Below are positions 26,829 to 35,210 of a stretch of 64,000 nucleotides of DNA, piece after piece. Numbering within the stretch: the stretch's first letter is position 1; each line of letters starts with the position of its first letter. Made by a program: the position numbers and the translations under genes. Where the stretch lies: positions 372,001 through 436,000 of the forward strand of contig OZ243043.1 of the NCBI GenBank assembly GCA_965212075.1, given 5' to 3'. This stretch comes from CBDBUR01 sp965212075 (GTDB lineage: Bacteria; Pseudomonadota; Alphaproteobacteria; JAPOUT01; G958296285). Under the pieces are notes generated by a model. The model was not told the origin of the DNA. It did no database searches and worked only from the letters and a program-made list of their open reading frames with translations.

Positions 26829-27104
26829 GTGATTAGATCGTTCCGCCATAAAGAACTCAGAGCAATTTATGAGGGAAGACCTGCAAAAATCTCGCCTGAT
26901 CATCTCGACAAAGTGCAGAGAATTTTGACCGTGCTGGATAATTGCAGCCAGCCAGAAGGCATGAACCTTCCGGGCTTCAAATTGCATAAGCTCCGTGGGC
27001 GATTGAAAGGGCATTATGCCGTCAGAGTCTCAGGCAATTGGCGCATCACCTTTCAGTTTGAGAACGGCAAAGCCGTTAACGTGAATTATCTGGATTACCA
27101 TTAA
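26829..27104 (+). CDS. higB: HigB-type RelE-superfamily toxin
   Basis: HigB toxins are ribosome-dependent mRNA endonucleases. The 91-residue product, from a GTG start, has the family pattern: IRSFRHKELRAIYEG at the start, KVQRILTVLDNCSQP, LPGFKLHKLRGRLKGHYAVRVSGNWRI, and the C-terminal VNYLDYH. It precedes its antitoxin, the order typical for higBA. The operon has its own promoter and a strong inverted-repeat operator. Confidence 0.9.
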   Translation: MIRSFRHKELRAIYEGRPAKISPDHLDKVQRILTVLDNCSQPEGMNLPGFKLHKLRGRLKGHYAVRVSGNWRITFQFENGKAVNVNYLDYH

Positions 27105-27125
27105 ACAAAAGAAGGAAAGTTCAAA

Positions 27126-27413
27126 ATGACGATGAAAAACCCCGTCCACCCCGGACGCATTGTCGCAGAAGATTGTTTGAAGCCTCTCGGCCTGCCGGTC
27201 AGCGAAGGCGCAAAGCGGCTCGGCGTGTGTCGGCAAACTCTCTCCAACCTGATACATGGCAAAACCGGCATCTCCATTGAAATGGCTTATCGACTCACGA
27301 AAGGCTTCGGCTCAACACCGGAGGCTTGGCTGTCAATGCAAATGGCTTTTGATCTGGCACATTCGCGATCTTTGGAGAAAAGCATCAAGGTCAAGAAAAT
27401 CCGCGCCGCCTAG
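27126..27413 (+). CDS. higA: HigA-type antitoxin, XRE helix-turn-helix
   Basis: HigA binds and neutralises HigB and represses the operon. The 95-residue product starts NPVHPGRIVAEDCLKPLG, the conserved HigA opening, and has a helix-turn-helix at about residues 28-50 (VSEGAKRLGVCRQTLSNLIH), then the FGSTPEAWLSMQMAFDLA segment. It lies 21 bases after higB behind AAGGAAAG. Confidence 0.92.
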   Translation: MTMKNPVHPGRIVAEDCLKPLGLPVSEGAKRLGVCRQTLSNLIHGKTGISIEMAYRLTKGFGSTPEAWLSMQMAFDLAHSRSLEKSIKVKKIRAA

Positions 27414-27439
27414 CCCATTAGAATAGACAGAGCTCATTT

Positions 27440-27892
27440 TCATCCCTGCGCGCGCATATCCAGCGCTCCCTGCAAAATATGAGCCGCCGCGAGCGCATCC
27501 ACCATCTCGCCAGACTTCTTGCTGCTGACATCGCGCTCGGCCGCCTTTGTCGTCAGCCGCTCATCCCAAAAGGCGAGCGGCACACCCAGCGCCTCGTAGA
27601 GCGCGGCGGCAAAATCACGCACCGACTGCGCGCGCCGACCCTCCTGTCCGTCCATCCGCAGAGGCAGCCCCAATATAATGCCGCCAATCTCGTGGTCTTT
27701 AATTATCTCCTTCAATAAAGCGATGTCGTCGCCGAAGCGCTTGCGCCGGATCACGCAGAGCGGCATCGCCACCGCGCCCAGCGCGTCCGCAATCGCGACG
27801 CCCATCCGGCGGCCTCCCGGATCCAGCCCCAGCAGACGCGCCCGCGGCGGCAGCGCAGAAAAATCTCCCGCCGCACTGCGAGTCAGGCTCAT
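27440..27892 (-). CDS. ruvX: Putative pre-16S rRNA nuclease RuvX/YqgF
   Basis: RuvX (YqgF) is an RNase H-fold nuclease that matures the 5' end of 16S rRNA in E. coli and has been linked to Holliday junctions. From the ATG at 27892 the product has 150 residues, normal for the family, with LLGLDPGGRRMGVAIAD (catalytic Asp) near residue 20, IILGLPLRMDGQEGRRAQSV near 73 and FWDERLTTKAAE near 109. The open frame continues upstream inside the amidase gene. It lies 13 bases downstream of the amidase on the same strand. Confidence 0.92.
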   Translation of the reverse strand: MSLTRSAAGDFSALPPRARLLGLDPGGRRMGVAIADALGAVAMPLCVIRRKRFGDDIALLKEIIKDHEIGGIILGLPLRMDGQEGRRAQSVRDFAAALYEALGVPLAFWDERLTTKAAERDVSSKKSGEMVDALAAAHILQGALDMRAQG

Positions 27893-27905
27893 TGAGCCGC
27901 GCTCA

Positions 27906-29426
27906 TTAAGCGTGAGTTTTTGGCAGCCGGTTCGCCCAAGGCTGCGCGGCTTCCATCTGGTAGGCCAGTTGCAGCAATAAGCCATCGCGTCCAAAATTCG
28001 CCGCGAGTTGAACGCCGACCGGCAGATCGTCCTCGGTCCAGTGCATCGGCACCGACATCGCCGGTGTGCCGGCCACATTATGCAAAGGCGTATGCGCGGC
28101 AAATTTCAAGATGCGATCATATAAAGTATCAAAATCCACGTCGGGCGCCTGTTCGCCGATCCTCGGCGGCGGCGACGCGGCTACCGGCGACAGCCACACA
28201 TCATAGCGCCTCAAAAAGCGGCGCGTGTCGCGCTGGACGCGCTTGAAGGTTTTGATCGCGTCGGCGATGGCCTTGTTCTTGTCTTTGAGCTCGTCAAATT
28301 TGCGCGCCAGCGACAGAGTCCATGGCTCAAGCCATTCATTCATATCTTTGCCGGTCTGCTTGGCGATCGCATCGCGCGTCTGTGCCGCGCCCGATGACCA
28401 ATAGTTAATGAAGTCCTCATTGATGGCTGACTGATTGGATAAAGGTGTGCGCTTCACCGGAATGATCCGATGACCCAAGCCGTCAAGCAGCCTCATCGCT
28501 TTTTGCACGGCCTTGCGCACCTCCGGATGAGGCAGGAGGCCCTGTGAATCCTCAAGGCTCACCGCAATTTTGAGCCTGCGCCGCACCGGCTCATTGACAA
28601 AGCCGACCGGCTTGAGTCCTCTGGTTTCCTTTTCGGTGAGCGCCAAGAGCAAAGCGCTATCTCGCACCGACCAGCTCACCGCATGGGCGATGGAGATCTC
28701 CCAAGGCGGCTTGGGGCTGTCGGGATATTGATTGCCGAACCGGTTGCGCGAGGGCTTGAGGCCAAAAACCCCGCAATTAGTCGCGGGCAGACGAATGGAG
28801 CCGCCGCCATCGCTTGCCTGCGCGGCGGGCACGATCCGCGCCGCCACCGCCGACGCCGCGCCGCCCGACGAGCCGCCCGATGAATGACCCAAATTCCACG
28901 GCGTCCGGCAAGGCCCGAGCGCCAAAGATTCGGTCGATGAGAGCAGGCCGAACTCCGGCGTGTTGGTTTTGCCGATCACGACCAGACCGCCGCGCTCAAT
29001 ATCATCAACGAAGGGGGTTTGGCTCTTGGCGATGCGGTCATTGAACACGCGCGTGCCCGATGTCCAGCGCACGTCTTTATAGGCCGTCAGGTCTTTGATC
29101 AAATAAGGCACCGACCATAATTTGCCCATATAATGGCCGCCTTGGGTGCTCGCCTTGAGGCGGTCGCGCGCCATATCATAGGACTTCGCCACCACCGCAT
29201 TGATTTTCGGATTGACTGCTTCAATGCGATCGATCGCCGCTTCAACCAATTCCGCCGCGCTCAGCTCTCCCTTCTGCACGAGCGCCGCCTGCGCGATCGC
29301 GTCCAGCTTCGGCAGATCGGAGATGATCGCCGCGTTCTTGCTGCTCGGAAACAAATCGCAGGCCGGCGCCGCCACCGCCAAAATGCCGCCCGCCGACATC
29401 AATTTCAAAAATTCGCGTCTTTCCAT
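27906..29426 (-). CDS. Amidase-signature hydrolase with Tat/lipoprotein leader
   Basis: The 506-residue protein belongs to the amidase signature family. The Lys-Ser-Ser triad is intact: Lys in PYLIKDLTAYKD, cis-Ser in SSGGSSGGAASAVAA and the nucleophile in SDGGGSIRLPATNCGVFGLKPS, the last resembling 6-aminohexanoate-cyclic-dimer hydrolases. The N-terminus MERREFLKLMSAGGILAVAA has an Arg-Arg Tat motif and a possible lipobox ending at Cys24, so export is likely. The substrate is unknown. It is not the tRNA amidotransferase, which is encoded separately next door. Confidence 0.85.
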   Translation of the reverse strand: MERREFLKLMSAGGILAVAAPACDLFPSSKNAAIISDLPKLDAIAQAALVQKGELSAAELVEAAIDRIEAVNPKINAVVAKSYDMARDRLKASTQGGHYMGKLWSVPYLIKDLTAYKDVRWTSGTRVFNDRIAKSQTPFVDDIERGGLVVIGKTNTPEFGLLSSTESLALGPCRTPWNLGHSSGGSSGGAASAVAARIVPAAQASDGGGSIRLPATNCGVFGLKPSRNRFGNQYPDSPKPPWEISIAHAVSWSVRDSALLLALTEKETRGLKPVGFVNEPVRRRLKIAVSLEDSQGLLPHPEVRKAVQKAMRLLDGLGHRIIPVKRTPLSNQSAINEDFINYWSSGAAQTRDAIAKQTGKDMNEWLEPWTLSLARKFDELKDKNKAIADAIKTFKRVQRDTRRFLRRYDVWLSPVAASPPPRIGEQAPDVDFDTLYDRILKFAAHTPLHNVAGTPAMSVPMHWTEDDLPVGVQLAANFGRDGLLLQLAYQMEAAQPWANRLPKTHA

Positions 29427-29448
29427 TGGATTGCCCCCAATATATGTT

Positions 29449-29477
29449 TTGTCCTCTTCGGCTGATTATATTATATA
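29449..29477 (+). promoter_or_regulatory. Possible promoter of gatCAB
   Basis: TTGTCC at 29449-29454 and TATATA at 29472-29477 are 17 bases apart in the 76-base gap between the divergent amidase and gatC genes. The match is moderate. The AT-rich centre could serve both directions. Confidence 0.35.
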
Positions 29478-29502
29478 TGGTTCGGGTTGATATCCAAATA
29501 AT

Positions 29503-29823
29503 ATGTCTAAAATTCCAAAAATAATTGATGAGAAAACTGTGCGTGAAATTGCTCGTCTTGCGCATATCGCGGTGCCTGACGAGAAATGCGCCGCGCTCGC
29601 CGCCGAGCTGAGCCCGATCCTTGACTGGGTCGGCCAGTTGCAGGAGGTCAAGACCGATCACATCCAATCCGATGAGCAGGCCGGTCGCAGAGAGACTCAA
29701 GCGCAAGGACAGACTGAAGGGCGCAAAGATGAAGCCGCCCCGCCCATCGCGCGCGATGAGGCGCTCAAAAATGCGCCCGAGAGCCAGAGCGGGTTTTTTG
29801 TCACCCCAAAAACCAATGAGTAG
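29503..29823 (+). CDS. gatC: Aspartyl/glutamyl-tRNA amidotransferase subunit C
   Basis: GatC stabilises the GatA-GatB complex that converts Glu-tRNA(Gln) and/or Asp-tRNA(Asn) to the amidated forms. The 106-residue product has the family pattern TVREIARLAHIAVPDEKCAA, LSPILDWVGQLQEV, and ends with the conserved Arg-Asp region RDEALKNAPES. A Gln/Glu-rich insert of about 20 residues lies in the linker. gatA begins inside its last codons. Confidence 0.93.
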   Translation: MSKIPKIIDEKTVREIARLAHIAVPDEKCAALAAELSPILDWVGQLQEVKTDHIQSDEQAGRRETQAQGQTEGRKDEAAPPIARDEALKNAPESQSGFFVTPKTNE

Positions 29824-31291
29824 GCCGCTCACGATAAAGAGTGCCTTGGAGGGCTTGCGCAAAAGCGAGTTTTCGGCGGTAGAGCTAGCCCAAGACGCGC
29901 TCAAAGCGGCCAAAGAAGCCGCGCCGCTCAACGCCTTCGTGCTGCTGACCGAAGAGGCCGCGCTCGCCCAAGCCGAACAGGCCGATCGCCGCATCAAAGA
30001 CGGCGGAGCCCGCGCGCTTGACGGCATCCCGATCGGCATCAAAGACCTTTTCTGTACGAAAAACCACCGCACCACCGCAGGCAGCCGCATTTTGGAAAAC
30101 TTCGTGCCGATCTATTCATCCACCGTGACCGAAAATCTGGAACGGCAGGGCGCGGTGATGGTCGGCAAGCTCAACACCGACGAGTTCGCGATGGGCTCGT
30201 CCAATGAAACGAGCTGCTGGGGCGCGGTGATCAATCCGTGGCGCGCCAAAGATGATCCGACGCCGCGCTCGCCCGGCGGATCATCGGGAGGGCCGTCGGC
30301 GAGCGTCGCCGCCGGTTTGTGTCTGGGCGCGATCGGCACCGATACCGGCGGCTCGCTTAGACAGCCCGCCGCCTTCACCGGAACCGTCGGCCTCAAGCCA
30401 ACCTATGGCCGCTGCTCGCGCTGGGGCATTGTCGCCTTCGCCTCTTCGCTCGATCAGGCCGGAACCATCACCCACTCGGTGGAAGACGCCGCGCTCTTGC
30501 TGCAGGCGATGGCCGGACATGATCCCAAAGACGCAACCTCCGCCAATGAAGCCGTGCCGGATTTCTCTAATCATTTTTCTCATTTGGCCGGACGCAAACT
30601 GCGGGTCGGAATCCCGAAAGAATATCGGCTCGATGACCTCTCGCCGCAAATTGTCTCCTTATGGGAGCAGAGCGCCCAATGGCTCAAAGAGCAGGGCGCG
30701 GAAATGGTGGATGTCTCGCTGCCGCACACAAAATATGCGCTGCCCACTTATTATATCATCGCACCGGCGGAGGCTTCGTCCAACCTCGCGCGCTATGACG
30801 GTGTGCGCTACGGCCTGCGCAAAGAGGGCAGAAACCTCTCCGATATGTATGCCCAAACCCGCGCCGCCGGATTCGGCGAAGAAGTCCAGCGCCGCATCCT
30901 GATCGGCACTTATGCTCTGTCTGCCGGATATTACGACGCCTATTATCTCAAAGCCCAAAAGGTGCGCGCGATCATCACGCAGGAATTCACCGAGATTTTT
31001 GATAAAGTGGATGTGCTGCTGACACCGGCAACGCCCAGTGATGCCTTTCCGCTTGGCAGCCAGATGGATCCGCTCGCTATGTATATGAATGACGTCTTCA
31101 CCGTGCCCGCGAGCCTCGCCGGATTGCCTGCAATGTCTGTGCCGGTGGGGCTTTCTGAACAGAGACTGCCTCTCTCGGTTCAGATCATCGGCAATCATTT
31201 TGACGAGCTCTCTATGCTCGCCGCCGCCCGCCTCATCGAGGAAGCCGCCGCTTTTAATCTTCGCCCCGAAAAATGGTGGAATTCAAAATGA
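29816..31291 (+). CDS. gatA: Glutamyl-tRNA(Gln) amidotransferase subunit A
   Basis: GatA hydrolyses glutamine to supply ammonia for tRNA transamidation. From ATG 29816, overlapping gatC by eight bases, it has 491 residues. The amidase triad is present: Lys in GIKDLFCTKNHRTTAGSRIL, cis-Ser in RSPGGSSGGPSASVAAG, and the nucleophile in GTDTGGSLRQPAAFTG, followed by VGLKPTYGRCSRWG. A longer open frame upstream lies inside gatC. It overlaps gatB by four bases. Confidence 0.97.
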   Translation: MSRPLTIKSALEGLRKSEFSAVELAQDALKAAKEAAPLNAFVLLTEEAALAQAEQADRRIKDGGARALDGIPIGIKDLFCTKNHRTTAGSRILENFVPIYSSTVTENLERQGAVMVGKLNTDEFAMGSSNETSCWGAVINPWRAKDDPTPRSPGGSSGGPSASVAAGLCLGAIGTDTGGSLRQPAAFTGTVGLKPTYGRCSRWGIVAFASSLDQAGTITHSVEDAALLLQAMAGHDPKDATSANEAVPDFSNHFSHLAGRKLRVGIPKEYRLDDLSPQIVSLWEQSAQWLKEQGAEMVDVSLPHTKYALPTYYIIAPAEASSNLARYDGVRYGLRKEGRNLSDMYAQTRAAGFGEEVQRRILIGTYALSAGYYDAYYLKAQKVRAIITQEFTEIFDKVDVLLTPATPSDAFPLGSQMDPLAMYMNDVFTVPASLAGLPAMSVPVGLSEQRLPLSVQIIGNHFDELSMLAAARLIEEAAAFNLRPEKWWNSK

Positions 31292-32751
31292 GTGATAATA
31301 ATAATTGGGAAATCGTCATCGGGCTTGAAGTCCATGCGCAGATCGCCTCTGAAGCGAAATTGTTTTCCGCCGCGCCGACCGCGTTTGGTGCTGCGCCCAA
31401 CACCCAATTGGCTCTGCTTGATGTCGCCTTTCCGGGAATGCTGCCGACCGTCAATATGGCTTGCGTTTATCAGGCGGTGCGCGCGGCTCTGGGGCTGGGC
31501 GCGCGGATCAATCTCTTCTCGCGCTTTGACCGCAAAAATTATTTCTACCCCGATCTGCCGCAGGGCTACCAGATTTCGCAATATGAACATCCGGTCGCGT
31601 CCGGCGGCGAGGTCATCGTTGATCTTGAAGACGGCCAGACCCGCAAAGTCGGCATAGAGCGGCTGCATATTGAACAGGATGCCGGCAAGAACATCCACGA
31701 AGAAAGCAGCGGCGGCAATTTAAGTTTTGTTGATCTCAACCGCGCGGGCATCGGCTTGATGGAGATCGTCTCGCAGCCCGATATGCGCTCGGCCAATGAG
31801 GCGCGCGAATATGTCCGCAAGCTGCGCGCGATCCTGCGCTACCTCAATGTCTGCGACGGCAATATGGAGCAGGGCTCTCTGCGCGCTGATGTCAATGTTT
31901 CGGTGCGGCGGGCGGGCGAAGCGCTCGGGACGCGCTGCGAGATTAAAAATATCAACTCCATCCGCGCGATCGGGCTGGCGATTGATTATGAATCGCAGCG
32001 GCAGATCGGAATCATTGAAGAGGGCGGCGCGATCGCACAGGAAACCCGCCTGTTTGACAGCACAACCGGCCAGACCCGCTCGATGCGCTCCAAAGAAGAC
32101 GCCCACGATTACCGCTATTTCCCCGACCCCGATCTGCCGCCGCTCATTTTGGATGAGCAAAAAGTCAATGACATCAGAAAAAACCTCCCCGAACTGCCCG
32201 ATGACAAGAAACAGCGCTTTGAAAAAGACTATGGCCTCACCGCCTATGAGGCCGCCGTGCTCACCCAAGAGCGCGCCCGCGCCGATTTCTTCGAGGACAC
32301 CGCAAAACGCATCGCGGCGCAAAACATTCCGCCCAAACAGGCCGCAAACTGGATCCTCGGCGACCTCCTCGCCTTCCTCAACAAGAGCGAGCAGCCGATT
32401 GAAAGCTCTCCGATCACCTCGGCGGCGCTCGCCCAGCTCATCACGCGCATCGTTGAAAATGTGATCTCCGGCAAAATCGCCAAGCAGGTTTTTGAGATCA
32501 TGGGTGCCACAAGCCAGCTCCCCGACGCGATCATCGAGGCCAAAGGCCTGCAGCAAGTCACCGATGTCAAAAAAATCGAAGATATATGTGATTCTATTAT
32601 TGCGCAAAATCTGGACAAAATTGAGCGTGTGCAAGCAAAACCAAAAATGTTGGCGTGGTGGGTCGGACAAGTGATGAAAGAGACCCAAGGCAAAGCAAAT
32701 CCGCAAACCGTCAATGACATTTTGCGCAAAAAACTGAAACTGCCCGCATAA
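31288..32751 (+). CDS. gatB: Aspartyl/glutamyl-tRNA amidotransferase subunit B
   Basis: GatB activates the misacylated tRNA with ATP and accepts ammonia from GatA. The 487-residue product, from the ATG overlapping the gatA stop, has WEIVIGLEVHAQI, NLFSRFDRKNYFYPDLPQGYQISQ and DLNRAGIGLMEIVSQPDMRS, and ends in the helical YqeY-like tail. The presence of GatCAB implies that glutaminyl- and/or asparaginyl-tRNA are made indirectly. Confidence 0.97.
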   Translation: MSDNNNWEIVIGLEVHAQIASEAKLFSAAPTAFGAAPNTQLALLDVAFPGMLPTVNMACVYQAVRAALGLGARINLFSRFDRKNYFYPDLPQGYQISQYEHPVASGGEVIVDLEDGQTRKVGIERLHIEQDAGKNIHEESSGGNLSFVDLNRAGIGLMEIVSQPDMRSANEAREYVRKLRAILRYLNVCDGNMEQGSLRADVNVSVRRAGEALGTRCEIKNINSIRAIGLAIDYESQRQIGIIEEGGAIAQETRLFDSTTGQTRSMRSKEDAHDYRYFPDPDLPPLILDEQKVNDIRKNLPELPDDKKQRFEKDYGLTAYEAAVLTQERARADFFEDTAKRIAAQNIPPKQAANWILGDLLAFLNKSEQPIESSPITSAALAQLITRIVENVISGKIAKQVFEIMGATSQLPDAIIEAKGLQQVTDVKKIEDICDSIIAQNLDKIERVQAKPKMLAWWVGQVMKETQGKANPQTVNDILRKKLKLPA

Positions 32752-33006
32752 CACGCAAACGCCCCGCTCACTGCCGCCTAGGTGCTGATTCGAAAAGTTA
32801 ACGAATTGTTAATTGCTGAAATCAAAAAAATAAAAAACCAAGCCGCATTTTTTTTCAACAGCGCGCGCATCCGCAAAAAAACAAGTGCAATAAAAACTTG
32901 CCGTTTTATTTTTTTTGCGCAAGTCTAAACGCAATTCAATCTCGTAATAAGTTTTTGTTCAAAAAAACAATCCGAGACAATGGAAACCAACCTTAGGAGA
33001 GATGTC
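32752..33006. other. AT-rich intergenic leader of the histone-like gene
   Basis: This 255-base gap is strongly AT-rich compared with its flanks, with long A and T runs and short inverted repeats (GTTAAC-GAATT-GTTAAT near 32798; ACTTGC/GCAAGT at about 32896-32926). It must contain the promoter of the histone-like gene, but I cannot choose boxes with confidence. The AGGAGA at 32995-33000 sets the next start. Confidence 0.4.
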
Positions 33007-33264
33007 ATGGCTGTGAAACGTAAAGCAACCAAGAAGAAAGCCGCTAAACGGAAAACCGTGAAGCGCAAAACCGCTAAGCGGAAAGTGGCTAAGAAGGCCG
33101 CTAAACGGAAAACCGTGAAGCGTAAAACCGCAAAGCGCAAAACCGCAAAGCGCAAAACCGCAAAGCGTAAAACCGCCAAACGGAAAACCGCGAAGCGCAA
33201 AACTGCAAAGCGCAAAACCGCGAAGCGGAAAACCGCCAAACGGAAAACCGCGAAGCGCAAATAA
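33007..33264 (+). CDS. Histone H1-like basic repeat protein
   Basis: The 85-residue product is almost entirely Lys, Arg, Ala and Thr, built from a pentapeptide repeat KTAKR with occasional KTVKR. It resembles the Lys-rich tails of histone H1 and bacterial Hc-type proteins and should bind DNA non-specifically; no globular part is present. AGGAGA six bases before ATG 33007 supports this start; an in-frame ATG at 32980 lacks one. A GST with a similar basic tail follows 170 bases later. Confidence 0.8.
   Translation: MAVKRKATKKKAAKRKTVKRKTAKRKVAKKAAKRKTVKRKTAKRKTAKRKTAKRKTAKRKTAKRKTAKRKTAKRKTAKRKTAKRK
33043..33261. repeat. 15-bp coding tandem repeat in the histone-like gene
   Basis: The unit AAAACCGCNAAGCGN repeats about fourteen times with silent variation in the third codon positions, encoding KTAKR. 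The two imperfect early units (GTGGCTAAGAAGGCC) break the pattern. Arrays of this kind change length by recombination, so the protein length probably varies between strains. Confidence 0.85.
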
Positions 33265-33434
33265 TCTGCCGCGCGACCAAGTGAGCACCAGTTCGGGCGG
33301 CGAAGAGATCTCTCTCTTCCCGCTCTGGCTGGGAGCTCTCTTGATTTATGGGTGGTTCCCTTACCCCTTTTCATCATTGACAGGGGGCTTCAGATAGCCT
33401 CAAAATAGCCTCTTCAAAATAGGAGGGTTGGTCA

Positions 33435-34304
33435 ATGGCTGCAAAAAAGTCATCAGGCAAAAAAACTGCGAAAAAACGTGCGGTAAAAAAATCATCAAAA
33501 AAATCATCAAAGAAAAGCACGTCTAAAAAGAGAGCTTCTAAGAAGAAAGCTTCCGTGAAGAGCGCCAGCGCGCAAAAAAAACCTCAAAAAAAACCTATTG
33601 AGCTTTATTATTGGCCAACCCCTAATGGCTGGAAAATTTCTATCATGCTCGAGGAATGCCGCCTGCCTTATGAAATCAAGCCCGTCAATATCGGGCGCGG
33701 CGAGCAATTTAAGCCGTCTTTTTTGGCCATCTCACCGAATAATCGGATGCCCGCGATCGTTGACCCGCAAGGGCCGGGCAACAAGCCGATCTCAATTTTT
33801 GAGTCTGGCGCGATCCTGCAATATCTAGGCCTCAAAACCGGCAAGTTCTATCCGAAAAATATACGCGGGCGCTTTCTTGTTGACCAGTGGCTGTTCTGGC
33901 AGATGGGCGGGCTTGGACCGATGGCCGGTCAGGCGCATCACTTCCGCCAATATGCTCCCAAATACGCCAATGAAGACAACCCCTATGCGATTAAACGATA
34001 CACGGATGAAGTCAACCGGCTTTATGGCGTCATGAATACGCGGCTGAAGGAGGCCGAATATCTCGCCGACAGCTATTCCATCGCCGATATGGCCTGCTGG
34101 GGATGGGTGCTGCCTCATAGCATGCAGGGGCAGGACCTCGATGAGTTCCCGCATTTGCAGACTTGGTTCAAGAAAATCTCCGATCGTCCGGCGGTGCAGC
34201 GCGGCTTTGCTGCGGGCAGAGAGCTGCGCGCTTCCGGCCTCGCTGAAGATTCGAAAGAAGCCAAAAAAGCGCGCAAAGTTTTGTTTGGCCAGCGCGCGCG
34301 ATGA
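33435..34304 (+). CDS. Nu-class-like glutathione S-transferase with histone-like N-terminal tail
   Basis: Residues 1-54 are a basic low-complexity tail (Lys, Ser, Ala, Arg), and residues 55-289 are a complete glutathione transferase most like YfcG/YghU disulfide reductases: IELYYWPTPNGWKISIMLEE, SPNNRMPAIVD, FESGAILQYL, QWLFWQMGGLGPMAGQAHHF and YSIADMACWGWV. Nu-class enzymes reduce disulfides with two bound glutathiones and use the Thr-Pro-Asn of the first motif. AGGAGG eight bases before ATG 33435 shows that the tail is translated. The tail suggests nucleoid attachment; that is inference. tesB follows after 10 bases. Confidence 0.88.
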   Translation: MAAKKSSGKKTAKKRAVKKSSKKSSKKSTSKKRASKKKASVKSASAQKKPQKKPIELYYWPTPNGWKISIMLEECRLPYEIKPVNIGRGEQFKPSFLAISPNNRMPAIVDPQGPGNKPISIFESGAILQYLGLKTGKFYPKNIRGRFLVDQWLFWQMGGLGPMAGQAHHFRQYAPKYANEDNPYAIKRYTDEVNRLYGVMNTRLKEAEYLADSYSIADMACWGWVLPHSMQGQDLDEFPHLQTWFKKISDRPAVQRGFAAGRELRASGLAEDSKEAKKARKVLFGQRAR

Positions 34305-34314
34305 ACATATCCGC

Positions 34315-35190
34315 ATGAGTATGGCGCGCAATGTCGCCGAGCTGGTCGCGCTGTTTGATTTGGAGAAAATCGACCTCAATCTTTTTCGCGGCGTGAGCCC
34401 GCCCGGCGGCTGGGGCAGGGTGTTTGGCGGCCAAGTGGTCGCTCAGGCGCTTGCGGCGGCGCAGCACACGATGGAAGATGAGCGCTTTTGTCATTCTTTG
34501 CACGGCTATTTTCTGCGCGGCGGCGATCCGAAGACGCCGATCCTTTATGAGGTCGTGCGCAGCCGCGATGGCAGGAGCTTCTCCTCGCGCCGCGTCATCG
34601 CGACCCAAAATGCGAAGGAGATTTTTCACATGGCGGCGTCTTTTCAAGTTGAGGAAAAGGGCTTGGAACATCACGTCGAGATGCCGCAAGTGGCCGCGCC
34701 CGATGACCTGCTCGAAGAAAAAGCTCTTAGGGAAAAAATCGTCAATAAAATCCCCAAAGAATATCACGATCATTTTTTGCGCTACCGCCCGATCGATCTG
34801 CGTCCGGTCAATCCGCGCGACCTGATCGACCCCGCGCCGACAAATGAAACCCAATATGTGTGGTTTCGCGCCAAAGGCAAACTGCCCGATGATCTCGGCG
34901 TTCATCTTTGCGTGTTGAGCTATGCGTCGGATATGTCGCTGCTGGACACCAGCCTCGCGCCGCATGGTGTGAATTGGATGAACAGCCAGCTGCAAATGGC
35001 GAGCTTGGATCATGCTCTATGGTTTCATCATCCTTTTCGCGCCGATGAATGGCTGCTTTATGTTCAAGACAGCCCGTCTTCGTCGGGCGCGCGCGGCTAT
35101 AATCGCGGCTTGATCTATACGCAGGACGGGCGGCTTGTCGCCTCAGCGGTTCAAGAAGGCCTGATGCGCGTCCGCAGCAAGAAAAATTAG
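34315..35190 (+). CDS. tesB: Acyl-CoA thioesterase II
   Basis: TesB hydrolyses medium- and long-chain acyl-CoA to free fatty acid and CoA. The 291-residue double-hotdog protein has GGWGRVFGGQVVAQALAAA near residue 30, HSLHGYFLRGGDPKTPI near 58, and the catalytic-Asp segment MASLDHALWFHHPFRADEW, then YNRGLIYTQDGRLVASAVQEG. ATG 34315 is chosen because the upstream open frame runs through the GST gene. It converges on the mutase gene with only 20 bases between. Confidence 0.93.
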   Translation: MSMARNVAELVALFDLEKIDLNLFRGVSPPGGWGRVFGGQVVAQALAAAQHTMEDERFCHSLHGYFLRGGDPKTPILYEVVRSRDGRSFSSRRVIATQNAKEIFHMAASFQVEEKGLEHHVEMPQVAAPDDLLEEKALREKIVNKIPKEYHDHFLRYRPIDLRPVNPRDLIDPAPTNETQYVWFRAKGKLPDDLGVHLCVLSYASDMSLLDTSLAPHGVNWMNSQLQMASLDHALWFHHPFRADEWLLYVQDSPSSSGARGYNRGLIYTQDGRLVASAVQEGLMRVRSKKN

Positions 35191-35210
35191 TTTTTACTTT
35201 AATTTTTACT

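Noticed and set aside
31720..32754. Long minus-strand open frame of 344 codons
   Set aside because: It lies entirely opposite gatB, whose product is clearly recognisable; the antisense frame is a by-product of GC-rich codon use.
33302..33319. GAAGAGA-TCTC-TCTCTTC hairpin as terminator of the histone-like gene
   Set aside because: No T run follows and the stem is AT/GC mixed; it may be chance.
32925..33377. Minus-strand Phe/Leu/Arg-rich repetitive frame opposite the histone-like gene
   Set aside because: It is the complement of the KTAKR coding repeat; the plus strand has the ribosome binding site and a sensible product.
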